Below, in pieces: positions 45,102 through 53,538 of a stretch of DNA of 64,000 nucleotides. This stretch comes from Caloramator quimbayensis. GTDB taxonomy: Bacteria; Bacillota; Clostridia; Clostridiales; Caloramatoraceae. Positions within the stretch are counted from its first letter, which is position 1; every line of letters starts with the position of its first letter. Made by a program: the position numbers and the translations under genes. The notes under the pieces were generated by a model. It ran no database searches. It saw only the letters and a program-made list of their open reading frames with translations, and had not been told where the DNA came from. The stretch is taken from assembly GCF_900167605.1 (NCBI RefSeq), contig NZ_FUYH01000001.1, positions 124,001 to 188,000 of the forward strand, written 5' to 3'.

Positions 45102-46197
45102 TTTTTTTCACATCCCTTTTTCTAAAAAGTGAAAATAAAAACATTAAGAGAGGCAAAATCCCAATGGAATACAAACCTAAAGTATTCATAAGCTTATCGC
45201 TAAGCTCGAAAAGTTCTGCAACGCTGTCCCCCCAAAGAGCAACTATATATATAATTGGAATAAACATAGATACTATATGTTTTGGTTTTTTATGCTTTAA
45301 AACATCTGAAAGAACAACCGATAAACTAAAAAGCAGCCCTACAAGAGTGGTGAATACAGATGTTACCCAAAGAGCAAGCAAAAGCCCCTCGAGTCTTTCA
45401 ATAAATCCTCCCGGCACCTGTGATGCTCTAATAAGAGAAATGGTGGGATAAATAAAAGATTCTGTCTCCTTAACGCCAAACTTTGCAAGACATTGAATGT
45501 CTGCAAAAACATAAAAAACTATTATAATAATTAAACCTGCAGATGAAAATTTAAAGGCTTTTTTAGGAGTTCTAAGATAAGGAAATATTAATAATAAAAT
45601 TTCAAAACCAGCATAGGAAAAAATAGATACTGAAATCCCCTTTATAAGCTTTGTTAAAGGAGTTCCTAAAAAAGGTCTTATGTTGGAATAATCGCTTTTA
45701 GGAATAGTTACCGTAATCAAGACAAAAATCAAGAAAAATATAAAGGGCGTTATTGATTCAAAAAACCTTGCGATACTTTCAATCCCTGTTCTTGATAATA
45801 ATACCGCTAAAATTATAAGAGGAAGTATTATTATTTCGAGGGAAGTATTAGGCAGAAGATATAACTTTGCAGTTTCAGCAAAAAGTCTGACCTCAACCGA
45901 GCAGAAGAATATATAGTAGAGAATAATTGGAATGGCTAAGGCTGTACCTACAAATCCTCCGAATAATTTTTTTAAAGTTCCTACTAAACCGTATTCAGCA
46001 TATTTATTGCCAACATAACACATAAAATAAATAGATAATATGCAAAGCAGACCAGATATTATGCAAAGTATCCACCCATCATTCTCTGCTGCCTTTGTAA
46101 GAGATGCCGGAAGAGTTAATATTCCTATCCCAAGAACTATATTAAAAACTAAAACACATAGCTGTATATTGGATATCTTATCATCATTTGGTGTCAT
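45091..46197 (-). CDS. gerB: Spore germination receptor subunit B (GerB family permease)
   Basis: 368 residues from ATG 46197 with GAGGAG upstream. Ten hydrophobic segments of the APC-type fold: ISNIQLCVLVFNIVLGIGILTLP at the start, GTLKKLFGGFVGTALAIPI, then LLSRTGIESIARFFESITPFIFFLIF, and GFIERLEGLLLALWVTSVFTTL. GerB subunits bind the germinant in the inner spore membrane. The start overlaps gerA by 14 nt and the stop overlaps gerC, so all three are translated together. Confidence 0.94.
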   Translation of the reverse strand: MTPNDDKISNIQLCVLVFNIVLGIGILTLPASLTKAAENDGWILCIISGLLCILSIYFMCYVGNKYAEYGLVGTLKKLFGGFVGTALAIPIILYYIFFCSVEVRLFAETAKLYLLPNTSLEIIILPLIILAVLLSRTGIESIARFFESITPFIFFLIFVLITVTIPKSDYSNIRPFLGTPLTKLIKGISVSIFSYAGFEILLLIFPYLRTPKKAFKFSSAGLIIIIVFYVFADIQCLAKFGVKETESFIYPTISLIRASQVPGGFIERLEGLLLALWVTSVFTTLVGLLFSLSVVLSDVLKHKKPKHIVSMFIPIIYIVALWGDSVAELFELSDKLMNTLGLYSIGILPLLMFLFSLFRKRDVKKSEG

Positions 46198-47755
46198 TAT
46201 TACCACTCCTCTGCCTTATTTCGTCCTGAGGATCCAAATGCTTAGGTCTTTTCTTCATATATTTCCAAGAAAGCCTTACAAAAGCACTGTCTTTAATATC
46301 TTCAATTTCAAAAGGTGCAAGAGGAGCCATATATGGAACTCCAAAACTTTTTATATTTACAAGGTGAATTAAAGTTGCAATTATACCAAGCATAACTCCG
46401 TAAAGTCCATATATAGACGCAAGTATCATAAGGAAAAATCTTATAAGCCTGAATCCTGCGGCTACTTCATAATTAGGAATTGCAAAGGAAGAAATCGCTG
46501 TTACAGCAACAACAATAACCATTATAGGGCTTACGATTCCCGCCTGAACAGCTGCCTGACCTATTACAAGACCTCCAACGATTCCTATTGTTGAACCTAT
46601 AGGCCTTGGAAGCCTGACTCCCGCCTCCCTTAAAAATTCAATGGTAAGCTCCATTACAAAGGCTTCTATGTAAGCTGGAAAAGGCACACCTTCTCTCGAA
46701 GCTGAGATTGAAAAAAGAAGCTTTGAAGGTATTACTCCGGGATTAAAGGATATAAGGCCTATATAGGTACCTGGTGCTATTATTGCTATTGCTCCAGATA
46801 TGAGCCTTAAAAACCTAACAAAGGTTGTAATGCTCGAGCGGGAATAGTAGTCTTCGGAGGACTGTAAAAAAGCATTCAATGTAACAGGTACAATAAGTGC
46901 GAAGGGAGAATTATCAACTAATATCCCCACTCTTCCTTCATATATAGCACCCGCAACAACATCAGGCCTTTCTGTCGTCTGAACCTGTGGAAAAGGAGTA
47001 AACTGCCTTTCTTCAATGAGCTGCTGAATATAGCCGCTGTCAATTACAGCATCTATATCAATTTTTTTTATTCTTTTTTCTACTTCCTCAACAACTCTTT
47101 TATCTGCAATATCATCGATATACATTATTGCAACATCGGTTTTTGATCTTTGTCCTACTTGCAGCTGTTTAACTTTAAATTTAGTATCTCTTATTCTTCT
47201 TCTTATTAATGCGGTATTAAAGCGAAGAGTTTCAACAAAGCCGTCTCTGGGCCCCCTTATTACAGTTTCTGCTGAAGGCTCGCTTGTATTTCTTGCAGGC
47301 CACAGTCTTGTAGCTATAATTATTGCTTTACTATAGCCATCTATAAAAAGGGCTGTTTCGCCAGACAAAACTGCAAGATAAACATCCTCCATTTTTTCAA
47401 CCTCTTTAAAGTCAGTGACAGTCAGGGCTGAGTTTTTTGCTATATTTGCAAGATTATCCTTAATTTCTTCGTAATCCGGTTTTACTTCCCTTGATATAAG
47501 CATTAATGGCATCAGAACAAAATCATCCAAAAGAGCCTTATCGCTCATGCCATCGATATAGCTTAAAAACATCCTTCTGCCGTCTAAACCGCCTACAACA
47601 AATTCTCTAAAAACAACATCATCGGAGCCTTTAAAGGTTTCTTTTATCTTTGTAATATTATTATTTATTTCTTCACTTATATCAGTCCTGCTTTCTATTT
47701 TATAATCAACAAGAGGTTTTGGAGACTTAAACCTGCCTTTATTCCAAAGGGACAT
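46184..47755 (-). CDS. gerA: Spore germination receptor subunit A (GerA family)
   Basis: 523 residues from ATG 47755 with GGAG 8 nt upstream. A soluble N-terminal half (IKETFKGSDDVVFREFVVGGL onward), then membrane segments with the conserved FPAYIEAFVMELTIEFLREAGVRLPRPIGSTIGIVGGLVIGQAAVQAGIVSP region and the tail DSAFVRLSWKYMKKRPK. GerA subunits form an oligomeric ion channel that opens on germinant sensing. This is the first receptor gene of the operon, preceded by a small membrane-protein gene. Germinant identity cannot be inferred. Confidence 0.96.
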   Translation of the reverse strand: MSLWNKGRFKSPKPLVDYKIESRTDISEEINNNITKIKETFKGSDDVVFREFVVGGLDGRRMFLSYIDGMSDKALLDDFVLMPLMLISREVKPDYEEIKDNLANIAKNSALTVTDFKEVEKMEDVYLAVLSGETALFIDGYSKAIIIATRLWPARNTSEPSAETVIRGPRDGFVETLRFNTALIRRRIRDTKFKVKQLQVGQRSKTDVAIMYIDDIADKRVVEEVEKRIKKIDIDAVIDSGYIQQLIEERQFTPFPQVQTTERPDVVAGAIYEGRVGILVDNSPFALIVPVTLNAFLQSSEDYYSRSSITTFVRFLRLISGAIAIIAPGTYIGLISFNPGVIPSKLLFSISASREGVPFPAYIEAFVMELTIEFLREAGVRLPRPIGSTIGIVGGLVIGQAAVQAGIVSPIMVIVVAVTAISSFAIPNYEVAAGFRLIRFFLMILASIYGLYGVMLGIIATLIHLVNIKSFGVPYMAPLAPFEIEDIKDSAFVRLSWKYMKKRPKHLDPQDEIRQRSGNNDTK

Positions 47756-47766
47756 GTAAATCACTC

Positions 47767-47979
47767 CTATATTTTTATATATCTTGCTGCTATGTATAGT
47801 ATTGTTCCAAGAATCAAATATACTATTGCTGTATTCCTTGCAAATTTATATTCTCTATTTAATTTCATCTTTTTGTATTCTCTGCAGTCTATAAAAATCA
47901 AAAACATACTTGAAATTATAAAAAGTATATAAACAGTTAAATCAAAGGTATCGACTATAAACTTTAAAATAACTTCCAT
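47767..47979 (-). CDS. Small two-helix membrane protein ahead of gerA
   Basis: 70 residues from ATG 47979 (GGGAG 5 nt upstream). Two hydrophobic helices (FDLTVYILFIISSMFLIFI and TAIVYLILGTILYIAARYI) are separated by a basic loop (CREYKKMKLNREYKFAR). It is 11 bp before gerA and on the same strand, so it belongs to the germination operon. Short membrane proteins are recurrent in ger operons of spore formers (GerD-like or subunit D types), but I cannot assign this one. Confidence 0.75.
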   Translation of the reverse strand: MEVILKFIVDTFDLTVYILFIISSMFLIFIDCREYKKMKLNREYKFARNTAIVYLILGTILYIAARYIKI

Positions 47980-48070
47980 ATATTCTCCCACCTTTTTATT
48001 TAATTTGTGCTAATATGGAATTATTTATTCTAAATTTAAAAAACAAAACATCGATATTAAATCATAAAAA

Positions 48071-48114
48071 AAAGCTGTCATATCAGCATTCTAAACTGCT
48101 GATATGACAGCTTT
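48071..48114 (-). terminator. Strong terminator of the ispE operon
   Basis: Perfect 18-bp stem AAAGCTGTCATATCAGCA with its complement around an 8-nt loop and an eight-base T-run on the minus strand; it follows the nucleotidyltransferase gene. Confidence 0.95.
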
Positions 48115-48126
48115 AAGGGGTATACC

Positions 48127-48855
48127 CTAAGATATGTATTTATTTACAAAATCAATATCCGCCTGTTTATCAACATCATTCCCTATCTCAGGATAGGAAG
48201 TTGCAATAGCAGCACCCTTCACTTGAAACATGCTGCAAATCTTTTTCTCCACATCGCTTATTGGAAGAATTCCAAGAGCAAGTCTTAAAAGAAAAGTAAA
48301 TCCGAGAACCTTTCCCATTTTTAAAGGTTTTTTTCTATATTCAATAAGAAGTTCTGCCTTTTTAGTACAGTTTTCTGCCACGTTAGGGTTCATATAGACT
48401 ATATTACCACCTGTATAAATCCCATCCTTCAACTTGACATAGGTTCTTTTGACATCGGGATATTTCTTGTCATTAAGACTTTTATCAATAATTGGGTATC
48501 CAATATCGAGTTTTTTTTCTTCACATCTTTTAATAAAATCCGCAACTGCCTCTCCGCTAACCATAGGTATGTCCGAGGTACAAAGCAATAAAGGTGTGTC
48601 ATAATCCTTTATAACTTTAATGCTGTTTCTTACGTTATCCATAATGCTGCCGCTGGATTTGATAAAGCCATCTGTCAAATGACCTATTTTTTCTTTTAAA
48701 ATATCATCCCCAGCTACATAAATTTTTGAAACAGCACCTGATTGCCTAAGAGCTTTTATGACATACTCTATCATATACATAGACTTAATTTTTAATAAAG
48801 CCTTAGGTTCTCCATTTGTTCCCTTATCTCCCGCAAGTATTAGAGCATTAACCAT
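48127..48855 (-). CDS. MobA-like nucleotidyltransferase, substrate unknown
   Basis: About 242 residues from ATG 48855 with GGGGGG upstream. The GT-A nucleotidyltransferase opening is MVNALILAGDKGTNGEPKALLKI, in place of the common LAGGxSxRMGxxK; then PLLLCTSDIPMVSGEAVADFI carries the metal-binding Asp. The C-terminal 70 residues contain a helical segment and a final basic-acidic stretch ending EIGNDVDKQADIDFVNKYI, which in related proteins closes the active site. It lies 12 bp after ispE on one transcript. Relatives in clostridia are annotated only as NTP transferases; cofactor, sugar or lipid substrates are all possible. Confidence 0.85.
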   Translation of the reverse strand: MVNALILAGDKGTNGEPKALLKIKSMYMIEYVIKALRQSGAVSKIYVAGDDILKEKIGHLTDGFIKSSGSIMDNVRNSIKVIKDYDTPLLLCTSDIPMVSGEAVADFIKRCEEKKLDIGYPIIDKSLNDKKYPDVKRTYVKLKDGIYTGGNIVYMNPNVAENCTKKAELLIEYRKKPLKMGKVLGFTFLLRLALGILPISDVEKKICSMFQVKGAAIATSYPEIGNDVDKQADIDFVNKYIS

Positions 48856-48866
48856 ATCTATCCCCC

Positions 48867-49721
48867 CTAATTGCAAGTCCTGACAAGAAATACCTCCTTG
48901 AGATAATCTCTAAGTCTATTATAGCACCTTTCCCCAGAACTTTTATTTTCAAACAATCCAAATACAGTAGGCCCGCTTCCGCTCATAAGACTTCCTAAAG
49001 CATTGAATTCCATCATGATGTTTTTTATTTCAAAAATAACAGGGTAATCCTTCATAGTAACAGTTTCAAGTACATTTACCATATTCTCTGCAAGATTTTT
49101 ATAATCCTTCTTTTCTATATATGTAATTAATTTATTGATATCAGGATGTCTTGGTATTTCATCAATTTTAAGTTTGCTGTAAACCTCTCTTGTTGAAACT
49201 GCAAAATGGGGTTTTGCAAGAACACACCATAGATTTTCAACTGGCTTTATTGGAGTCAGTATCTCTCCTATCCCCTCTGACAGAGCTGTCCCTCCAAGAA
49301 TACAATAAGGCACATCAGCACCTATTTTAACCCCTAAATCCATCATATCCTGAAGTGATAAATTCATTTCGTAAAGTATATTAATAGCTTTAATAACCCC
49401 TGCTGCATCCGTGCTTCCGCCTGCAAGCCCTGCTGCAACAGGTATTTTTTTGTCTATTAATATTTCTACTCCTCCATTAATATTATATCTTTCAAATATA
49501 AGCTTTGCTGCCTTATATGCTGAGTTGGTTTCATTGCAGGGTACCTCAGATGAATCACAATAAATTTTAATTCCATCTTTAATCCTTCTTACTGTAACTA
49601 CATCCTCAAGGGATATGCTCTGCATAATCATTTTAACAAAATGATATCCATCTTCTCTTTTGCCTGTAACATCAAGGGAAAGATTTATCTTAGCGGGACA
49701 TATCATTCTTATTTCATCCAT
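48867..49721 (-). CDS. ispE: 4-diphosphocytidyl-2-C-methyl-D-erythritol kinase
   Basis: 284 residues from ATG 49721 (GGTGGGA upstream). GHMP kinase of the MEP isoprenoid pathway. Hallmarks: CPAKINLSLDVTGKREDGYHFVKMIMQ, the ATP loop PVAAGLAGGSTDAAGVI, DVPYCILGGTAL and the C-terminal GSLMSGSGPTVFGLFE. It is cotranscribed with the nucleotidyltransferase gene. Its presence shows that the organism uses the MEP pathway. Confidence 0.97.
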   Translation of the reverse strand: MDEIRMICPAKINLSLDVTGKREDGYHFVKMIMQSISLEDVVTVRRIKDGIKIYCDSSEVPCNETNSAYKAAKLIFERYNINGGVEILIDKKIPVAAGLAGGSTDAAGVIKAINILYEMNLSLQDMMDLGVKIGADVPYCILGGTALSEGIGEILTPIKPVENLWCVLAKPHFAVSTREVYSKLKIDEIPRHPDINKLITYIEKKDYKNLAENMVNVLETVTMKDYPVIFEIKNIMMEFNALGSLMSGSGPTVFGLFENKSSGERCYNRLRDYLKEVFLVRTCN

Positions 49722-49809
49722 TTTTATCCCACCTTTCATATTTTTCTTGGTAATAATATATTATATATTAATTGGTAAATTCCTGCAATTAATTTTAAAG
49801 TTATTTAAA

Positions 49810-49835
49810 ATAAGGTTAGGGCAGCCTAACCTTAT
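49810..49835 (-). terminator. Terminator of the cyanophycin operon
   Basis: ATAAGGTTAGG and CCTAACCTTAT, a perfect 11-bp stem around GCAG, ending in TTTT on the minus strand and overlapping the cphA stop. Confidence 0.9.
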
Positions 49836-52471
49836 ACCGCAGAAATATTGTTAAAGTTAGAAACTCCTTTGGATTCTAACTTATATCTTTCAATCGCCTT
49901 CATAATACTTCCATAATCCTCATAAAAAACTGCAATTAAGTCTCCTTCCCTTGCATTTTCCATAGCTTTTAAAAGAGCTTCTCCTTCATTTAATATTATT
50001 TTATAATCTTCATCTTTTTTGCCCGATTGTATAACACCCATCTCAAGGAGCTTTGCAACTTCAAATTCCTTTCTTCCTCTTTTATCAACATCTTCTTTGA
50101 TATATAAATAATCAAATCCACAGCCGCAGATATATCCGCATCGAATAATGCTTTCATCCATTCTATCTCCTGGAACTCCAATTACACCTACAAGTCTTTT
50201 AGCTTCCATCTTTTTTATAGAGTTTAAAACTGCCCTGAAAGCCTGAACATTATGGCCGTAATCCACAACCACCTTAAAGTTATTCATATTATACACATTA
50301 AACCGCCCTGGATTTTGAATTCCGTCAAGATAAAAAGTTTTAAGCCCCTTAGAGATAATATCTATATCTACATTTAATGCACAGCAGGCACCGCAGGCTG
50401 CCATTGCATTTTCTATATTGTATTGGAGCTTTCCATCGAAAGTTGATGGCATTTCCCTAACATCAACAACAGGCTGAATTTTTTCTCCATCCGCAAAGTA
50501 AATAAAATTATCCTTTAAAAATACAGATAGTCCTCCACCTAATATATGCTTTTTTATTATTATATTTTCAGGATTTTTAGAAAAGTAAACTATGTTGCTT
50601 CTTACTCTTTGTTTCAATATGTTGACGCTTTCATCATCGGCATTTAAAACTACATATCCATAGTCTTTTACAGCCTCAGCAACAAGGGATTTTACGTCTA
50701 TTAAATCTTCTATAGTTTCAATTCCATCGATTCCAAGATGATCTTCTGAGATGTTAGTGATTACTCCAACATCCGATAGGTCATAGCCAAGTCCTCTCCT
50801 TACAATTCCTCCTCTTGCTGTTTCAAGTACAGCAGCTTCAACCCTTTTATCCATAAGAATTGTAAGAGCGCTGTCAGGACCTGTTGTATCCCCATTTAAA
50901 ACGCATTTATTGTCTATATATATTCCTCCTGTTGTAGTCATTCCAACATGCATACCCTTCATAGATAAAATATGTCCTATCATTCTTGTAGTAGTTGTTT
51001 TACCATTGGTTCCAGTAACAGATATTACTGGTATTGATGTTTTTTCAGGATTAGGAAAAAGATAGTCTATAATATCCGCTGCTACATTTCTCCCTTTACC
51101 ATAGGTTGGACTAATATGCATCCTAAGTCCAGGCGAAGCATTAACTTCTATCACAGCACCATTATTTTCCAAAAGAGGTTTTGAAATATCCTTTGTACAG
51201 ATATCAATTCCTGCAACATCAAGTCCTATAGTTTCTGCTGCCCTTACAGCATAATTTATATTTTCAGGATGAATGATGTCGCTGCAGTCCTTTGCACTTC
51301 CCCCTGTTGAAAGGTTTGCATTCTGTCTTAGTAAAACAGTTTCATTTTTGGAAGGTATATAGTCAAGGCTTAAATTCATTGAATTTAGGTAACTTATAGT
51401 AACCTCATCACAGGGTATCTTCGTTAGAGGCTTTTCATGTCCATATCCTCTTTGAGGGTTCATGTTTTCTATATCAATAAGTTCTTTTATGCTACATGCT
51501 CCATCTCCTGTTACTTTTGGAGGCATTCTTAAAGATACTGCAGAAACTTTGCCATTCACAACCAGTACCCTGTAATCTTTTCCCTCGATATATTTTTCAA
51601 CAACAACCCTGCTGTTTATTTTTGATGCCTCGCAGTATGCTTTTAAAGCTTCATCATCCTTTGACACCTTTACTGTAACGCCTCTGCCCTGATTTCCGTC
51701 AACAGGTTTTATTACAACAGGATAACCTACTCTTTTACATATTTTAATTACATCCTCAGGGCAATTTGCAACATCTCCATCAGGAACAGGAATGCAGGCA
51801 TTTTTTAAAAGCTGCTTTGTCATAGCCTTATCGCAGGCTATATCAACAGCTATAGTAGATGTAGCATCAGTAATCGAAGCTTCAATCCTTCTTTGGTATT
51901 TGCCATATCCAAGCTGCAATATGCTGTTTTTGCCAATTCTTATTACTGGTATTCCTCTTTTTACAGCTTCATTATAAATAGAAAGGGTGCTTTGTCCAAG
52001 CCTTACGCTTTCTATCTCCTTTTCAATATAATTCATAGCTTCTTTCATATCATAATCCTTATTTTCAATAAAGTTATTAAGACATTTCAGCCCGTATTCA
52101 GCACACAGCTTTGCGGCTTCTTCAAGTTCATATTGAAATACTATATTATAAATGCTTCCTTCAACAAACCTTGCTTTACCATATTTAACCTTATCAAAAC
52201 CAAGCATATTCTGCATCTCAATGAGAACATGCTCAAATACATGAGGAAGATATGTACCCTCATGAAGCCTTTGTATAAAACCTCCAACATATCCAAGGGA
52301 ACATTTATGATTTTTAAGCCCTTCGAAGGCTTCAAGAAGCCTTTTATTAAAATTCTCTATATCCTTTGTAGGAGTATCAACAAGATTTTCAACATCAATT
52401 GTCAGCCTTATACAGGGTTTATGGCTGTATATGTTCCTTCCAGTATATATTCTCTCATCGATTATTTTCAT
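49832..52471 (-). CDS. cphA: Cyanophycin synthetase
   Basis: 879 residues, the family length. It polymerises Asp and Arg into multi-L-arginyl-poly-aspartate, a nitrogen store. The N-terminal domain begins RIYTGRNIYSHKPCIRLTIDVE. The ATP-grasp module (about 215-470) shows YPVVIKPVDGNQGRGVTV, VVEKYIEGKDYRVLVV and VIEVNASPGLRMHI. The Mur-ligase-like module (about 480-860) shows PVISVTGTNGKTTTTRMI, VLETARGGIVRRGL, NISEDHLGIDGI and NPGRFNVYN. No signal peptide; cytoplasmic. It is second in an operon after cphB and overlaps it by 17 nt. Clostridial cyanophycin is known from spores, which fits the surrounding sporulation genes. Confidence 0.96.
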   Translation of the reverse strand: MKIIDERIYTGRNIYSHKPCIRLTIDVENLVDTPTKDIENFNKRLLEAFEGLKNHKCSLGYVGGFIQRLHEGTYLPHVFEHVLIEMQNMLGFDKVKYGKARFVEGSIYNIVFQYELEEAAKLCAEYGLKCLNNFIENKDYDMKEAMNYIEKEIESVRLGQSTLSIYNEAVKRGIPVIRIGKNSILQLGYGKYQRRIEASITDATSTIAVDIACDKAMTKQLLKNACIPVPDGDVANCPEDVIKICKRVGYPVVIKPVDGNQGRGVTVKVSKDDEALKAYCEASKINSRVVVEKYIEGKDYRVLVVNGKVSAVSLRMPPKVTGDGACSIKELIDIENMNPQRGYGHEKPLTKIPCDEVTISYLNSMNLSLDYIPSKNETVLLRQNANLSTGGSAKDCSDIIHPENINYAVRAAETIGLDVAGIDICTKDISKPLLENNGAVIEVNASPGLRMHISPTYGKGRNVAADIIDYLFPNPEKTSIPVISVTGTNGKTTTTRMIGHILSMKGMHVGMTTTGGIYIDNKCVLNGDTTGPDSALTILMDKRVEAAVLETARGGIVRRGLGYDLSDVGVITNISEDHLGIDGIETIEDLIDVKSLVAEAVKDYGYVVLNADDESVNILKQRVRSNIVYFSKNPENIIIKKHILGGGLSVFLKDNFIYFADGEKIQPVVDVREMPSTFDGKLQYNIENAMAACGACCALNVDIDIISKGLKTFYLDGIQNPGRFNVYNMNNFKVVVDYGHNVQAFRAVLNSIKKMEAKRLVGVIGVPGDRMDESIIRCGYICGCGFDYLYIKEDVDKRGRKEFEVAKLLEMGVIQSGKKDEDYKIILNEGEALLKAMENAREGDLIAVFYEDYGSIMKAIERYKLESKGVSNFNNISAV

Positions 52472-53291
52472 TTTTTTCCTCCTTAAAATTATTAAGCAAA
52501 GGTTTTCTCTGCCTTATATCATATTTATATCCCTTTGGAAGCACATGAAGCCTTACATCAGTGATAAAAAGGGTTTCATCAGGAGAAAGCTCCGAAACGT
52601 TCATATGAGTTATTGTATGACCATCTACTACTGTAACTGCACCGCTTCCGATTACCCTGAATATTGGACTTTCTTCTATTACTAATGCTGTATTTTCATC
52701 TATTCCTATTCCTATTATCTCTGGATTTTGGGCAACAGCATTAAGGAGCCTTCCATATCTTCCCCTTTGAGCAAAATGCTGGTCGATTAAAACTCCTCTT
52801 ATAATATCAAGACCTGGTGCCATTTTAATAGTACATTTCCTTGGAGAATCCTCATCTTTGCCTGAAACTATCATAGTTGTACAAAGGCAGGAAGCCCCAG
52901 CACTGGTGCCAACAATCAAAGCACCCCTTTCAAAGGCAAGCTTTAAGCTTTCAAAAAAAACTGTTCCTCCTATTAAGCTGGTTATTTTAAGCTGATCTCC
53001 CCCTGTAAAAAAAATACAGCTGCTTTCTTCTATTCTCTTTTTATATTTGTTATCTATTGCATCTTTTCTTGTTTTAATATCAATAATTTCTATTTCTCTG
53101 CACCCAAGTTTTTCAAAAACACCGCTGTATTTTTCTCCAACTTCTCTTGGGTAGTCCGTAGCAGCTGTAACGATAGTCAGGTATCCTTCTTTCTCTTTAC
53201 ATTTTTTTACTACTTCCTTTAATATTTCACATTCTCCCTCTTTATCCTCGTTTCCGCCAATTATTATTAGATTTCCATAATATCTTTCCAT
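52455..53291 (-). CDS. cphB: Cyanophycinase
   Basis: 278 residues, peptidase family S51. Releases beta-Asp-Arg dipeptides from cyanophycin. The nucleophile is in LIVGTSAGASCLCTTMI; other blocks are GGNEDKEGECEIL, CIFFTGGDQLKITSLIGGT, LIDQHFAQRGRYGRLL and IGIGIDENTALVI. No signal peptide, so it is an intracellular type. It comes first in the operon, so breakdown and synthesis enzymes are made from one message. The isoaspartyl dipeptidase that would finish the pathway is not in the window. Confidence 0.96.
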   Translation of the reverse strand: MERYYGNLIIIGGNEDKEGECEILKEVVKKCKEKEGYLTIVTAATDYPREVGEKYSGVFEKLGCREIEIIDIKTRKDAIDNKYKKRIEESSCIFFTGGDQLKITSLIGGTVFFESLKLAFERGALIVGTSAGASCLCTTMIVSGKDEDSPRKCTIKMAPGLDIIRGVLIDQHFAQRGRYGRLLNAVAQNPEIIGIGIDENTALVIEESPIFRVIGSGAVTVVDGHTITHMNVSELSPDETLFITDVRLHVLPKGYKYDIRQRKPLLNNFKEEKNENNR

Positions 53292-53400
53292 ATCATCACC
53301 AAAAGTTATTAATGTATTAAATATTTTTTACCACTATAACTATCTTTATACAAAAATTAAATTCTATTTTTATTTTTATATATCATTGTTTATAAAACAT

Positions 53401-53442
53401 AAAAAAAGCCTCATAAAATATTCCATAATATTTGTGAGGCTT
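53401..53442 (-). terminator. Second terminator downstream of sipL
   Basis: AAGCCTCA.AAAATATT and AATATTT.TGAGGCTT around a 4-nt loop with a seven-base T-run on the minus strand. Confidence 0.85.
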
Positions 53443-53496
53443 GTTAATTAATTGATATTTAAATAAATATTGTTTATACATAATTTATAAAAGCAA

Positions 53497-53529
53497 TTAA
53501 GGCAGCAATTAAAATAATTGCTGCCTTAA
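53497..53529 (-). terminator. First terminator of sipL
   Basis: Perfect 15-bp stem TTAAGGCAGCAATTA with its complement around AAA, immediately after the sipL stop. The T-run is interrupted, which may be why a second terminator lies 55 bp further on. Confidence 0.75.
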
Positions 53530-53538
53530 AGTTATTTT

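Noticed and set aside
51893-52486. Plus-strand open frame of 197 codons
   Set aside because: It lies opposite cphA and the end of cphB, has no ribosome site, and its product is a low-complexity hydrophobic string. The cphA frame is a complete, motif-bearing enzyme.
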